A DNA stretch of 64,000 nt from Thermocoleostomius sinensis A174 (GCF_026802175.1 NZ_CP113797.1:4503026-4567025); one strand, 5' to 3'; positions 44,607-53,930 are shown, counted from the first letter of the stretch. Notes: a model not told the origin generated them from the sequence alone. Translations and numbers: made by a program.

Positions 44607-45944
44607 TTATACCAAAAAACGTGCCAACACGTAGATTGCGGCGGCCATCAGTTGCATGATCATAACGGGAATCCCATAGTGTAAGAAGGTTTTGAAGGGG
44701 ATGCGCCGACCGTGCAATTCAGAAATTCCTGCCGCTACAATATTAGACGATGCCCCAACTAATGTGCCGTTACCGCCCAGAGTTGCCCCAAACATCATGG
44801 CATAGAACAGCGGCATTACCTCGGGTGGAAAAGCTCCTTGATAGTCAGCTTGCAGAATTTCGTTACCAGCTAGGCCCACATTGACAATGTATTCTTTCAG
44901 TAATGGAACCATTGCCACCACCAGCGGAATATTGGGAATAACGCTAGACAATAACCCGACAAAAAACAGCAGCGCGATCGAGCCTAAGGCAATATTTTGA
45001 CCCAACACGATCGTCAATAGACCAGACAAGCTGCTAATCACACCTGTTTTACCGAGTGCTCCAATTAACACAAACACACTCATGAAGAAGATCAACGTAC
45101 TCCAGTCTACATCGCGCAAAATATTGTTGACCGTATCGATTTTGCTGTGATGGGCCAACAGCAGCGCAATGCCGGCTCCCATCAACGCGACAGCGGCCGG
45201 GGAAAGAGGAACTGGCAGTGTCTCACCAATAGCAAAGAACAAAAGCACAAAAAACATCAGCACGCCACCGGCTGCCAACACCCCTGGATGATTAATTTTG
45301 GGACGCGGCAAATGCTCTAGATCAGCAAGTTGTGTGTTCCAAATAGGGGAAAATAAGGCTGGCAGCAACAACACGATCGTCACGATCGCTACAACCCCGC
45401 CTAGGCTTAGACGCCCCAGGTAATCGAGAAAGGTGACATTTACGGCATCCCCTACAATGAAGGTGGCTGGATCGCCCACCAATGTCAAAAGTCCAGCGCT
45501 ATTCGCCACAAACACCATCAAAATTAGCAATGGCACAAAATCTACGCCAATTTCTTGAGCAATGGGCGGCAACAGTGGAGCCAATAACATTACTGTGGTG
45601 GCATTGGGTAAAACGGCGCAAATCGGAGTTGTAATAGCTACGATCGCTAACAGCAGGCGTTTACCGCTGCCCTTAGCCAGCATCACCATTTGGGTTCCCA
45701 AATAATCAAAAATTTTAGTAGGTTCAAACGAGCGTACCAGCACCATGACTCCAAAAAATAGTGCCAAGGTAGCATAACTACTGCTGATATAGCCAATCGC
45801 CTCTCCTAGAGTAATCACGTTGGCAAACACTAGCAACAACGCACCCAGAAAGGCGGCAATCATCAGGTGAACCCATTCGGTCATCACCAAACCAATCACT
45901 CCAATAAAGGTGGCTGTTGCCACAATCGCTTGCCAATTTTCCAC
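44607..45944 (-). CDS. ArsB/NhaD/SLC13-superfamily anion or ion permease
   Basis: About 445 residues with roughly 11-12 hydrophobic segments. It shows the ion-transporter superfamily layout with two inverted halves: FFGVMVLVRSFEPTKIFDYLG, AVLPNATTVMLLAPLLPPIAQEIG (the SNT-like NATT motif), NSAGLLTLVGDPATF, and in the second half VIPNIPLVVAMVPLLKEY and GGNGTLVGASSNIVAAG. These features fit ArsB, NhaD or citrate-type carriers; substrate unknown. The frame extends to 46082, but GTG 45942-45944 precedes the first real helix. Confidence 0.88.
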   Translation of the reverse strand: MENWQAIVATATFIGVIGLVMTEWVHLMIAAFLGALLLVFANVITLGEAIGYISSSYATLALFFGVMVLVRSFEPTKIFDYLGTQMVMLAKGSGKRLLLAIVAITTPICAVLPNATTVMLLAPLLPPIAQEIGVDFVPLLILMVFVANSAGLLTLVGDPATFIVGDAVNVTFLDYLGRLSLGGVVAIVTIVLLLPALFSPIWNTQLADLEHLPRPKINHPGVLAAGGVLMFFVLLFFAIGETLPVPLSPAAVALMGAGIALLLAHHSKIDTVNNILRDVDWSTLIFFMSVFVLIGALGKTGVISSLSGLLTIVLGQNIALGSIALLFFVGLLSSVIPNIPLVVAMVPLLKEYIVNVGLAGNEILQADYQGAFPPEVMPLFYAMMFGATLGGNGTLVGASSNIVAAGISELHGRRIPFKTFLHYGIPVMIMQLMAAAIYVLARFLV

Positions 45945-46508
45945 AGTCTTTCTCCACAATGGTTTGAGCAGTACAAACAATCGACAGAACAACACCCCTC
46001 GGCATGAAAGCGATTGCATCGGCGGAGTCAAGATACAACCGCACCACAGCGTTGAATTGGATAGAGCAATCAGAGCGATCAAGTCATCCTGTGCGTTGTA
46101 CAGGCCGCAAGACCCGTGTTGTCCTTTCGCTCATATCCTTTGGTTGGGAAGCTGACGAGCGCACCGCATTTGATTGTGAAAATGCTGTCTCTTCAGTCCC
46201 TCTCGATGCCTACGGAGTTAGCTGACGGGCGAGGACTGAGAGGTGTCCTTCTTGGAAAGGTTAAAGTACTAAGGCTCAAGGCTAAAAGATTTGATTTATC
46301 CTTTGTCCTTCATCCTTTAAAAGATTTGCCCCGAATGTTGGTTCCTCCGCTTCAGCAGGTTCATGGATGGCTCTCAGTTAGTTCCTGCTGAATTAGGCTG
46401 ACAATACAGTATTTGGTTTGATCCATCCTATCACCCGCTCTCGTGGTCGGCAATCTTCTACAATGGCAGCGAGTAGGCCGAATGAACGGACGTTGAGCGA
46501 AAAATGGC
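45945..46508. other. intergenic region without a supported gene
   Basis: It contains the promoters of the permease (leftward) and photolyase (rightward). Short direct repeats AAAAGATTTG near 46285 and 46317 occur. Frames here lack ribosome sites and family resemblance. Confidence 0.4.
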
Positions 46509-47939
46509 ATGGCTGATCTAATTTTGTTTTGGCACCGTCGCGATTTGCGCATCTGTGACAATGTAGGGCTAGCCGCGGCTAGACAACACAGCACTAGGGT
46601 AGTGGGCGTGTTTTGCCTCGATCCTGGCATCTTAAAAGGGGATGATGTGGCAGCGGTTCGAGTGACTTATATGATGGGCAGCCTCCAAGCGCTTGCAGAA
46701 AACTATGCTCAGGTAGGCAGCCAGCTTTTGGTGTTGCAAGGATCGCCAGCCCAACAAATTCCAGCGTTGGCACAGACGTTACAAGCACAAGCGGTTTTTT
46801 GGAACAAGGATGTAGAACCCTATGCCAGAGACCGCGATCGCACGGTGGCAGATGCTCTGAAACAGGCAGGCATTGAAGTGCAAGCCTTTTGGGATCAATT
46901 ACTTCACGCTCCTAGAGAAATATTAACGGGGACGGGTGCACCTTATACGGTATTCACTCCCTTTTGGCGCAATTGGCGCAGTCGGGGGAAATCGGCTCCT
47001 GCACCCAATTTAGAGAGTGCCGAGGGTTTGACGGAGGCTGAACAAGACCAAGCCAAACAGACAGGCTGCATTCCATTACCTTCGGCGAAGGACTTGGGGT
47101 TTGGGTGGGATAATGAGTTGCCCCTCTTACCTGGAACACAAGCGGCTCACGATCGCCTAGAAGAATTTTGTGACCAATCCATCGACGAATATCGAGAACG
47201 GCGGAACTTTCCGTCGGTGCGTGGTACGTCACAACTGAGCGCGGCGCTCAAATTTGGTACGATTGGCATCCGCAGTGTATGGGCAGCAACAGAAATGGCC
47301 CTGTCCGAGTGTCGTAGTGATGAAGCTCGCGATAACATTCATACCTGGCAACAAGAATTATGTTGGCGCGAATTTTATCAACATGCTATGTACTGCTTCC
47401 CAGAACTGGCGGAGGGGGCGTACCGCGATCCAATGAAGGATTTTCCCTTTATCAACAACCCAGAACACTTTCAAGCGTGGTGTGACGGTCAAACTGGGTA
47501 TCCGATCGTTGATGCTGCCATGCGTCAGATGAATCAGATTGGCTGGATGCACAACCGCTGTCGGATGATTGTTGCCAGTTTTCTCACCAAAGATTTGATC
47601 ACTGATTACCGTTTAGGTGAAAAGTATTTTGCACAACGGCTAATTGATTGGGATTTATCCGCTAACAACGGTGGTTGGCAATGGAGCGCTTCTAGTGGCA
47701 TGGACCCAAAACCTCTGCGAATTTTTAATCCTGCTAGTCAGGCCCAAAAGTTTGATCCAGAAGGTGAATATATTCGCGAATGGGTTCCGGAATTGCGGAG
47801 TCTGGATACAGAACAATTGGTGACTGGGAAAATTTCTCAGGAGGAACGCGATCGCTGCAACTATCCTGTGCCGATTGTTGATCACAAACAACAACAGAAC
47901 CGCTTCAAAGACCTGTATCAACAACAAAAAACCAAGTAA
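46509..47939 (+). CDS. phrA: deoxyribodipyrimidine photo-lyase (class I CPD)
   Basis: The 476-residue flavoprotein repairs cyclobutane pyrimidine dimers with blue light. It begins LILFWHRRDLRICDNVGL and has the antenna domain, then the FAD domain with KFGTIGIRSVW, WQQELCWREFYQHAMY, WCDGQTGYPIVDAAMRQMNQIGWMHNRCRMIVASFLTKDL and LIDWDLSANNGGWQWSASSGMDPKPLRIFNP, all class I photolyase marks. The antenna is probably 8-HDF, as in other cyanobacterial enzymes (inference). Its TAA abuts the stop codon of the convergent membrane-protein gene. Confidence 0.95.
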   Translation: MADLILFWHRRDLRICDNVGLAAARQHSTRVVGVFCLDPGILKGDDVAAVRVTYMMGSLQALAENYAQVGSQLLVLQGSPAQQIPALAQTLQAQAVFWNKDVEPYARDRDRTVADALKQAGIEVQAFWDQLLHAPREILTGTGAPYTVFTPFWRNWRSRGKSAPAPNLESAEGLTEAEQDQAKQTGCIPLPSAKDLGFGWDNELPLLPGTQAAHDRLEEFCDQSIDEYRERRNFPSVRGTSQLSAALKFGTIGIRSVWAATEMALSECRSDEARDNIHTWQQELCWREFYQHAMYCFPELAEGAYRDPMKDFPFINNPEHFQAWCDGQTGYPIVDAAMRQMNQIGWMHNRCRMIVASFLTKDLITDYRLGEKYFAQRLIDWDLSANNGGWQWSASSGMDPKPLRIFNPASQAQKFDPEGEYIREWVPELRSLDTEQLVTGKISQEERDRCNYPVPIVDHKQQQNRFKDLYQQQKTK

Positions 47940-48389
47940 TCAGTAAACCCTGCGCCATTTACCAATCCATTCACCGCCGCGAAACCGCCAGCGAGGAAAC
48001 AGTAACCGCATAATTACCCAAGAAGCCAAATAAGTAGAGATCCATACAGCACCATAGTGTAGAACAAAGGTTCCTAGGTTAAAGTGGCTGCCATCAATGA
48101 ATGGTAGCACGTTCAATCGGACCAAAATTGCCAGCAACACGCCCTCAGCAATGCCCGCTAGCAACTGAAATGCCCCTGGCCAGTCGTGATCCCACATAAA
48201 CTTCTGCAAGAAGTTATAGAGAATGTCCCAAAGCAGCCCGAACAGAGCCACATAAAACAGCACCCAATAGTAGGATGTGCCAGGTTCTGTACCCAATAAT
48301 CCTGATGCAAATTTCCAAGTTGTAATCAGTCCAATTGTAGCTAGAAGAAAGATGCGAGTTTGCCAACGGCCAAACAGTGTAGGGGTCAT
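47940..48389 (-). CDS. hypothetical membrane protein with four helices
   Basis: From ATG 48387-48389 the protein has 149 residues. It has about four transmembrane segments (near 15-32, 38-58, 73-90 and 103-127) and a basic C-terminus (FPRWRFRGGEWIGKWRR). The motif LWDILYNFLQKFMWDHDWPGAFQLLAGIAEG lies between helices 2 and 3. Residues encoded upstream of the ATG are Ser-rich and include heptanucleotide repeat, so they are probably not translated. It lies downstream of the FHA-oxidoreductase on the same strand, about 185 bp away. I recognise no family. Confidence 0.7.
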   Translation of the reverse strand: MTPTLFGRWQTRIFLLATIGLITTWKFASGLLGTEPGTSYYWVLFYVALFGLLWDILYNFLQKFMWDHDWPGAFQLLAGIAEGVLLAILVRLNVLPFIDGSHFNLGTFVLHYGAVWISTYLASWVIMRLLFPRWRFRGGEWIGKWRRVY

Positions 48390-48421
48390 AGGTGTAAGGT
48401 TTTGGTGAATAGGTTTTAACG

Positions 48422-48456
48422 GGAAGTCGGTAATGGGTAAGCAATGATGGGTAATG
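48422..48456. repeat. degenerate heptanucleotide repeat
   Basis: Five 7-base units GGAAGTC, GGTAATG, GGTAAGC, AATGATG and GGTAATG occur just upstream of the 48.4-kb membrane-protein start. Confidence 0.5.
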
Positions 48457-48520
48457 GAACGAGAATTAATAATAAAAACGGAAGTGAGAGCAGACGATGC
48501 TACTTCTTGAATCGATCGAT

Positions 48521-48569
48521 CAACAATCAACAATCAGCAATTATTAATTATCAATTACCAATTACTAAC
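48521..48569. repeat. heptanucleotide tandem repeat (STRR-like), seven units
   Basis: Seven units in perfect 7-base phase: CAACAAT, CAACAAT, CAGCAAT, TATTAAT, TATCAAT, TACCAAT, TACTAAC. The array ends 4 bases before the stop codon of the FHA-oxidoreductase gene. The pattern matches the known STRR class of cyanobacterial intergenic repeats. Confidence 0.7.
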
Positions 48570-48573
48570 CCCT

Positions 48574-50691
48574 CTATGGCGATACATTCAACGCCCATTT
48601 ACACCACTGCCACAGAGAACCAATGCCTTCTAAGTAGCGAATTTTAGGTGCTCTGGCAGCAGCGAGGGACTCGGCCGATCGATGGGCAGCATATTGCAAT
48701 CCCAAGAAGGTATCGACAGGAGCATACGGCCCGCCCAATGTGATCACTCCTGCTGCATACATGCGTCCACGATTGTTGCGCATTTTCTTGATTTCAAAAT
48801 CATTCTCAACGTGCAAGCGCATCTGTGGATTCAGGTCTAGGTTGTAGTGATCGATGAGATCGCGCAGTAGGGGATTCTCGCGTGGGTCTGACACCAACCC
48901 GGTACAGTCAATCACAAAATCAGCTTCGATGCGTTCGACCCCTTCATAGCCGCGACTCTTAATATAGGTAACAGGTTGCCCTTTCTCGTTTTGGTCTACT
49001 TTGTCAACCTGACCAAACTTGATGGTGTACCACCCTTCTTTTAAGCCTTCTTTGACGGTTTTGCGCCAATTTCCTCGGCTAGCGGTGGTCGTGCCACCCC
49101 AAGCTTCCAGTAACTCTCGTCGCCGCAATGGATCGGCTGATTCCAGCTTAGCCCGCATGTCTCCGCCCCAGGTTCCTTTGGGCCAGTTAAAGGGTTGAAA
49201 TTCCCAGTGATTTTCCACAAACCGCTTGGCAAAGCCAAACCGATTACCAGATTTTGGCGTGCGGCTGAGATGAATGACCGAAATACGCGGATTCTCTTTA
49301 CGCGCCTTATAAAGCCGATCCATTACCTGTGAACCAACAATACCAAAACCGCGTACAACCACAGTTCCACCAAATTTCTCTAGATGTTCGTATACATGAT
49401 CATGGGGTTCATAACCATGTACTACGGTTTTTACATCTCCCGTTCGCTGCCGATATTCTTGTAAATCATTCAAGAGTTTAATAGCAGGATACCCCGTAGA
49501 AAGATGAATGTACTTGGCAATCAAAAATCGGTAATCAGACGATAGCAATTGAGGTGAGCCGGCAATGGGCGGTTTGGTCGCAGAATAGGCAATCACATAG
49601 CGTCCATCTTCGGTTTTGCGAATGCTGCGAACGCTGCCATATTGCACGACTCGATCCCAGCCAATTCGCTCGGCTTCGCGATCCATCGAGGTAAAAACAT
49701 TGTCGGCGATCGGCGTATAGGTATCGGCAAACGCTGGTTCAGCAAATACTTGCCACAGATGGGAAAGAGCCGACGGAAACCGTGCTGAAAACACTTCTCG
49801 CCATGCCTCCCGCAGCGCATAGCCTGGCCAACCCCAGACGTTATCAGGACAGGAATCCGAACCCGATCGAATGCGCTTATAGCGAGGAATTTGGCAATTG
49901 CGCAGCAGCGCTTCATAGCGAGCATAGGGCTTTTCGGGACGCAACGTTAAGACTCGAATTTGATCAGATCGCACTCCGCAAATGCGAATCATATCTACCC
50001 AAACAAATGAACCCATGCCGCCACCGATCGCCGCATAATCAATTTCTTCGACTGGATAGCCTGTTGCATGAAGGGCATTGATCGACACATGCTCTGCTGC
50101 AAACACATCCGCTGGCGGAAATGGGCGGCGTGTAATACCAGGGGGACGGGTGGGGCGAACGGGCTGGGACTCCAGTTGATCGGTTTCTGGATCAAAAATT
50201 AACGTCGAGGAACTGAGGTTGGCGCTAACTGGTGGTTCTGCGGGCGCACCCGTTGAGCGTATTGCATCTTCGAGTTCATCGGCTGAAACAATGTCTGTTT
50301 GAGGACTGAAAACGATCGTCGATGAGGAACTCAACCGGGTTGCATTGGGGTCTTCGGCTTCCAGCATTTGGACTGTGATGTGATACGTGCCAATCCGAAT
50401 CGTATCTCCCGGGTGTAAGGGGCGTCGTTCTCCCACAATTCGTTCATTATTGAGAACCGTCCCGTTGGTGCTGCGATCTTCCAAAATGGCTTGACCCGCT
50501 ACTTCAAAGATCAATGCGTGATATCGCGAAATCTCATGATTTGTATCTAACAAAACGATGTGATGCACGGGTTGATCATCGAGAATGCGCGGCAGTTGTG
50601 CCAATTCACGCCCAAAGGCGATCGGCAACGGAGAAACTCGCTGCTGGGGTTCTTCGGTAACTGGATCATCCCAAGTCAGTTGCAGTTGCAT
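48574..50691 (-). CDS. FHA domain fused to a flavoprotein-type FAD/NAD(P)-binding oxidoreductase
   Basis: A 705-residue fusion. Residues 1-110 form an FHA domain (FGRE near 26-29, ISRYHA near 54-59, STNGT near 74-78), which reads phosphothreonine. A linker (about 111-205) holds two copies of a short motif, SSTIVFSPQTD and SSTLIFDPETD. From about 218 a Rossmann fold starts at AIGGGMGSFVWVD; a second dinucleotide motif, GFGIVGS, lies at 448-454, and VIDCTG near the end closes an FAD-type domain. The second half resembles SidA/PvdA-like or DUF-type FAD/NAD(P)-binding proteins. The substrate is unknown; phosphorylation-gated redox activity is inference. Confidence 0.85.
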   Translation of the reverse strand: MQLQLTWDDPVTEEPQQRVSPLPIAFGRELAQLPRILDDQPVHHIVLLDTNHEISRYHALIFEVAGQAILEDRSTNGTVLNNERIVGERRPLHPGDTIRIGTYHITVQMLEAEDPNATRLSSSSTIVFSPQTDIVSADELEDAIRSTGAPAEPPVSANLSSSTLIFDPETDQLESQPVRPTRPPGITRRPFPPADVFAAEHVSINALHATGYPVEEIDYAAIGGGMGSFVWVDMIRICGVRSDQIRVLTLRPEKPYARYEALLRNCQIPRYKRIRSGSDSCPDNVWGWPGYALREAWREVFSARFPSALSHLWQVFAEPAFADTYTPIADNVFTSMDREAERIGWDRVVQYGSVRSIRKTEDGRYVIAYSATKPPIAGSPQLLSSDYRFLIAKYIHLSTGYPAIKLLNDLQEYRQRTGDVKTVVHGYEPHDHVYEHLEKFGGTVVVRGFGIVGSQVMDRLYKARKENPRISVIHLSRTPKSGNRFGFAKRFVENHWEFQPFNWPKGTWGGDMRAKLESADPLRRRELLEAWGGTTTASRGNWRKTVKEGLKEGWYTIKFGQVDKVDQNEKGQPVTYIKSRGYEGVERIEADFVIDCTGLVSDPRENPLLRDLIDHYNLDLNPQMRLHVENDFEIKKMRNNRGRMYAAGVITLGGPYAPVDTFLGLQYAAHRSAESLAAARAPKIRYLEGIGSLWQWCKWALNVSP

Positions 50692-50884
50692 AAACCCAAA
50701 TCTCCTGTTATCAAGTACGAATGAACCAGAAAAAACTAATCAATGCTGGTTCTATTGGCTGTTAGTGGATGCAATCAGTAAACCCGATTGAAACCTAGGG
50801 ATACCTCTGTTTGCCTACTTGCTCGAACGATCGCTTCCATCAAACTATGCAGCCATTGGTGATGCAGATGCTTGAAAAATGAAT

Positions 50885-50966
50885 ACGGAGGTGAATCCTA
50901 CACAATTCCTGCCTTAGGCAAGGAAGTAGCTAACTAGTTGCTCATTGTCTCCGCACTAGCCTCCGT
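50885..50966. other. nested stem-loop, possible structured RNA leader
   Basis: ACGGAGG (50885-50891) pairs with CCTCCGT (50960-50966), and inside it TTCCTGCC (50906-50913) pairs with GGCAAGGAA (50917-50925) with one bulge and a TTA loop. It lies in the 420-bp gap between the two FHA genes. No protein is supported in the gap. Confidence 0.4.
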
Positions 50967-50967
50967 G

Positions 50968-50990
50968 GTTTAACCAACCGTTTAACCAAC
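50968..50990. repeat. 12-bp-period direct repeat
   Basis: GTTTAACCAAC occurs at 50968-50978 and again at 50980-50990. The about one-turn period suggests a tandem operator on one DNA face, upstream of the minus-strand FHA-oxidoreductase gene; no regulator is identified. Confidence 0.45.
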
Positions 50991-51111
50991 TATGTATTCT
51001 AAAAACTGCGCTCTTGAAAACTGGCTATCACTGATCGCTCGAGTTTGTCAAATAATTGACACTTGAAGCGTTACAATTCGATGCTTTTATTTACCATGTA
51101 GCCTCGTAGCC

Positions 51112-51645
51112 TCACACCTCAGCTACCGGATAAACGAGTGTTGCTCCTTGCATGACGTAGCCACAAATGTCGCAGTTTAATTTGTCATAGGTCAGCGGGT
51201 GATAGTGCGGAGTTCTGGGATTGCCGCATACTCGTTGATAGATAGGCACGGCAGGTGGTTCAACCGGGACTGGTTGTGTATCAATAGATTTCACCTGTAG
51301 CGCCATTCGACCCAACCGAATTTGGCTGCCTACGTGGAGTGGAACCTCTTCCATCACCACTTTTTGTCCATCTACAACCACGGGATTCGGACGTTTAGGT
51401 GGCTGACGATCGCGCGTTAAATTACGCAAATAGAATTGATGGTGCTCTGGGTTGAAGAAGATTTCAATGTGTAACCCAGAGACGGTTTTTTCAATGGTGG
51501 GATCAGGATGCTTGATGACCACATCACACATCGTCGCATCGCGTCCCACTCGAATCGTTCCGGGGTTTTTAGTCGATTGTTGCAATGAGACGGTTTGCGA
51601 AAGATGCTGATCCGCGGCTGCCCATTCAAGAGTTAACTGTTGCAT
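51112..51645 (-). CDS. FHA-domain protein with C-terminal zinc-ribbon-like motif
   Basis: About 177 residues from ATG 51645 (a GTG two codons upstream is in frame). The FHA domain shows IRVGRD near residue 33, VSGLHIEIF near 55-63 (the Ser/His phosphothreonine contacts) and NLTRDR near 75. The C-terminus has VCGNPRTPHYH followed by LNCDICGYVMQGATLVYP, a Cys/His set that could bind zinc. The sequence begins like the neighbouring FHA-oxidoreductase (short beta strand, LTLEW versus LTWDD). It is 420 bp upstream of that gene, same strand. A redox or kinase partner is not visible. Confidence 0.82.
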   Translation of the reverse strand: MQQLTLEWAAADQHLSQTVSLQQSTKNPGTIRVGRDATMCDVVIKHPDPTIEKTVSGLHIEIFFNPEHHQFYLRNLTRDRQPPKRPNPVVVDGQKVVMEEVPLHVGSQIRLGRMALQVKSIDTQPVPVEPPAVPIYQRVCGNPRTPHYHPLTYDKLNCDICGYVMQGATLVYPVAEV

Positions 51646-51908
51646 GGCCACAAGGTTTGCGATCGGCTAGTAAATTTTTCTAGAAATGACTACAGCCATA
51701 CGGATGATCATTTCGCATTTTGGATGCAAAAGAACGACGGGAGGTTACCTCCCAGTCACAGAGCATTAAGCATAAACTGCATCGTAACCTGCTGTTGTGA
51801 AGCGCTTGAGGAAGTGACTGCCGATCGCATTCCTCGTTCTAATTTATCTACTGGTCTATAGCCTAATCCGGATTGATGAAGAAATAAGCTGGTTGTGGGA
51901 CAAAAAAT

Positions 51909-51930
51909 AGGGCGACCACTCGATCGCCCT
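51909..51930 (-). terminator. intrinsic terminator of the BI-1 gene
   Basis: On the minus strand AGGGCGA and TCGCCCT form a 7-bp stem over an 8-nt loop, followed by ATTTTTTGT. It lies about 60 bases past the BI-1 stop. The rest of 51646-51988 has no supported gene. Confidence 0.78.
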
Positions 51931-51988
51931 TTCACCATATCAGACATGCTAAACAGTCTGGTGAATTAACTAGTTGCTCGACCAAAGG

Positions 51989-52714
51989 CTAATCGCGGTT
52001 GAAGGCAATCAGCAACCGCAAGATAAACACAAACAAATTGATGTAAGTCAAATACATCGACAACGCGGCTGGAAGATACTGGTCATCTCGATAAACCCGT
52101 GGCAGCACATAAAAATCAACCACAGCGGCTCCGGCAAACAGCAATGTGCCCATGCCCGAAATAGCAATTTCTAGAAACGTGGGAGTGAACACCCCAAATA
52201 GCGCAAAGAGTAATTGCGCCACCAAAACCACCAGTAGCGCTATGATACCCAAGCGCACGGTTTGCGCCAGCGCCATGCCATCCTTGTCGGACAGATTTGA
52301 ACCAATTTGCCGACCTAGGATAAAGGCAATGCCACAGCCGAGGGCTGCGACACCAATGCCCTGTAGCCCCACCCCCGACGTGTCTAGAGCTACGTAAACA
52401 ATTCCACTGAGCGTATATCCAGACAACAGACTATAGGTTGCTAACAACGGCAGCGCTACGCTGTTGTTGCCTTTTTCAGCGATACCGCGAGCGACAAAGA
52501 ATAGGACTAGCTGAAGGATTAACGCCCCAATGAAGGTGGGCATAAACAAGGCTGGATTTGCGTCGATGATCCGTACTCCAGCATAAGTACCTAGAGCAGT
52601 CAGAACGAGTCCGCCGCCCAAAAACGGTAACGCATTGGCAATTACGTTAGGTCCAACTAACGCTTGCCCTTGTGCTTGCCGAATCGCTTCTCGAAAATTA
52701 CTCGTGTTGCTCAT
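51989..52714 (-). CDS. Bax inhibitor-1/YccA family membrane protein
   Basis: The 241-residue protein has seven predicted helices and the family marks in the C-terminal half (LFALFGVFTPTFLEIAISGMGTLLFAGAAVVDFYVLPRVYRDDQYLPAALSMYLTYINLFVFILRLL), including the Asp pair region of BI-1 channels. BI-1 proteins are pH-sensitive Ca2+-leak channels or membrane-stress factors in the systems studied. It is divergent from sigF with a 354-bp shared region. Confidence 0.9.
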   Translation of the reverse strand: MSNTSNFREAIRQAQGQALVGPNVIANALPFLGGGLVLTALGTYAGVRIIDANPALFMPTFIGALILQLVLFFVARGIAEKGNNSVALPLLATYSLLSGYTLSGIVYVALDTSGVGLQGIGVAALGCGIAFILGRQIGSNLSDKDGMALAQTVRLGIIALLVVLVAQLLFALFGVFTPTFLEIAISGMGTLLFAGAAVVDFYVLPRVYRDDQYLPAALSMYLTYINLFVFILRLLIAFNRD

Positions 52715-53068
52715 AAGCTTCCTTTGTTAAGGGTCATTACAAATGGCTATCGTTCACCGATCGCTATGGCTCAAGTCTAGCGTAGGTGTTGTTGAAGGCG
52801 TCATGGGCAAAGTGAACCACGACTGAATAACGAACTCAGCGACAGACTGGGGGCACCACCCTCCGAGCAGCTAATTCGTTGTGGGTTCTTCTAGTCCCAT
52901 CGATAGTTTTCCCAGTGTTGACATCGATTAGCCTCTTCCACGTAGCACTCCCGTGTTTCTGCTGATACTTGCGTAGCCCTTGCTTTCCATTCCCGTAAAA
53001 AAACGATGGTTACAGCCGCCTCGATCTACAGAAAATGAGCCTAACCCTGGATACAAGGTAATTCTTCG
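52715..53068. promoter_or_regulatory. shared promoter region of BI-1 and sigF genes
   Basis: This 354-bp stretch lies between divergent starts and contains no supported frame. Promoter elements could not be assigned with confidence. Confidence 0.4.
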
Positions 53069-53854
53069 ATGACGGCTACTCAATCTTCTCTTCGATCGCA
53101 CAGTCTGGAATTGTTAATCGCCTATCAACAATCACCGTCTGTTGCACTGCGCAACAAGTTGGTACGGCTCAACGCCGGTTTAGTCCGTAAAATTGCCCAT
53201 CGTGTCAGCTATCAATGTGCCGAACCATACGAAGATCTAGAACAGATTGGTTATTTAGGTCTGATTCGAGCCATCGAGCGATTTGACCCCACCCAAGGGT
53301 GCGCCTTCAGTTCCTTCGCCGTCCCCTACATTCGCGGTGAAATGCTGCATTTTCTACGAGATCGGGGCAGTTCCATCAAAGTTCCCCGGCGTTGGCAAGA
53401 TATGCAGAAAGAAGGGCAAAAAATTCGAGCCGAACTGGCAAAACAGTCCGGCCGTCCACCTCAAGACGATGAAATTGCTGCGCGTTTGGGCGTTTGTGTG
53501 CATGAATGGCGCGAAATTAAGATGGCCACTAAAAACCGACTGCCGCTGAGCTTAGATGCCACGGTTTGCCAGCAGGTTGATTCCACCATTACTCTTGGTG
53601 AAACTCTACCAGACGTGCATTATCAACATCTCCAGCGCTTAGAAGAAGATCGGCAGCAACTACAGCACGCCCTCAATCAACTGGAAAGCAAAACTAGAGC
53701 CGCGATCGAGTTTGTGTTCTTCAGCGACTTGTCCCGTAAGGAAGTTGCAGAGCGGATCGGCGTCAGTCCTATGACCGTAACCCGTCGTATTCAACGTGGT
53801 CTCGAACAAATGGTGGCATTTCTACAACCTCAGTCGTTGCAAACCGATCCCTGA
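53069..53854 (+). CDS. sigF: RNA polymerase sigma factor, SigF/SigB-type (group 3)
   Basis: The 261-residue sigma factor has region 2 (RLNAGLVRKIAHRVSYQCAEPYEDLEQIGYLGLIRAIERFDPTQGCAFSSFAVPYIRGEMLHFLRDRGSSIKVPR), region 3 (ELAKQSGRPPQDDEIAARLGV) and region 4 helix-turn-helix (FFSDLSRKEVAERIGVSPMTVTRRIQRG). This order is that of the group 3 stress/motility sigma factors; in cyanobacteria SigF controls type IV pili and surface traits. No anti-sigma gene is adjacent. Confidence 0.93.
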   Translation: MTATQSSLRSHSLELLIAYQQSPSVALRNKLVRLNAGLVRKIAHRVSYQCAEPYEDLEQIGYLGLIRAIERFDPTQGCAFSSFAVPYIRGEMLHFLRDRGSSIKVPRRWQDMQKEGQKIRAELAKQSGRPPQDDEIAARLGVCVHEWREIKMATKNRLPLSLDATVCQQVDSTITLGETLPDVHYQHLQRLEEDRQQLQHALNQLESKTRAAIEFVFFSDLSRKEVAERIGVSPMTVTRRIQRGLEQMVAFLQPQSLQTDP

Positions 53855-53930
53855 CGTGAAGTACAGATGTCTTTGTTGAGAACCCCTTCACGAATTCAAT
53901 TAGTTGCAATACTGATTGCAGTTCAGAAAA

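Noticed and set aside
48521-48569. CRISPR array
   Set aside because: The repeat unit is only 7 bases without spacers, so it is an STRR-like tandem repeat; no repeat-spacer pattern or cas gene appears anywhere in the window.
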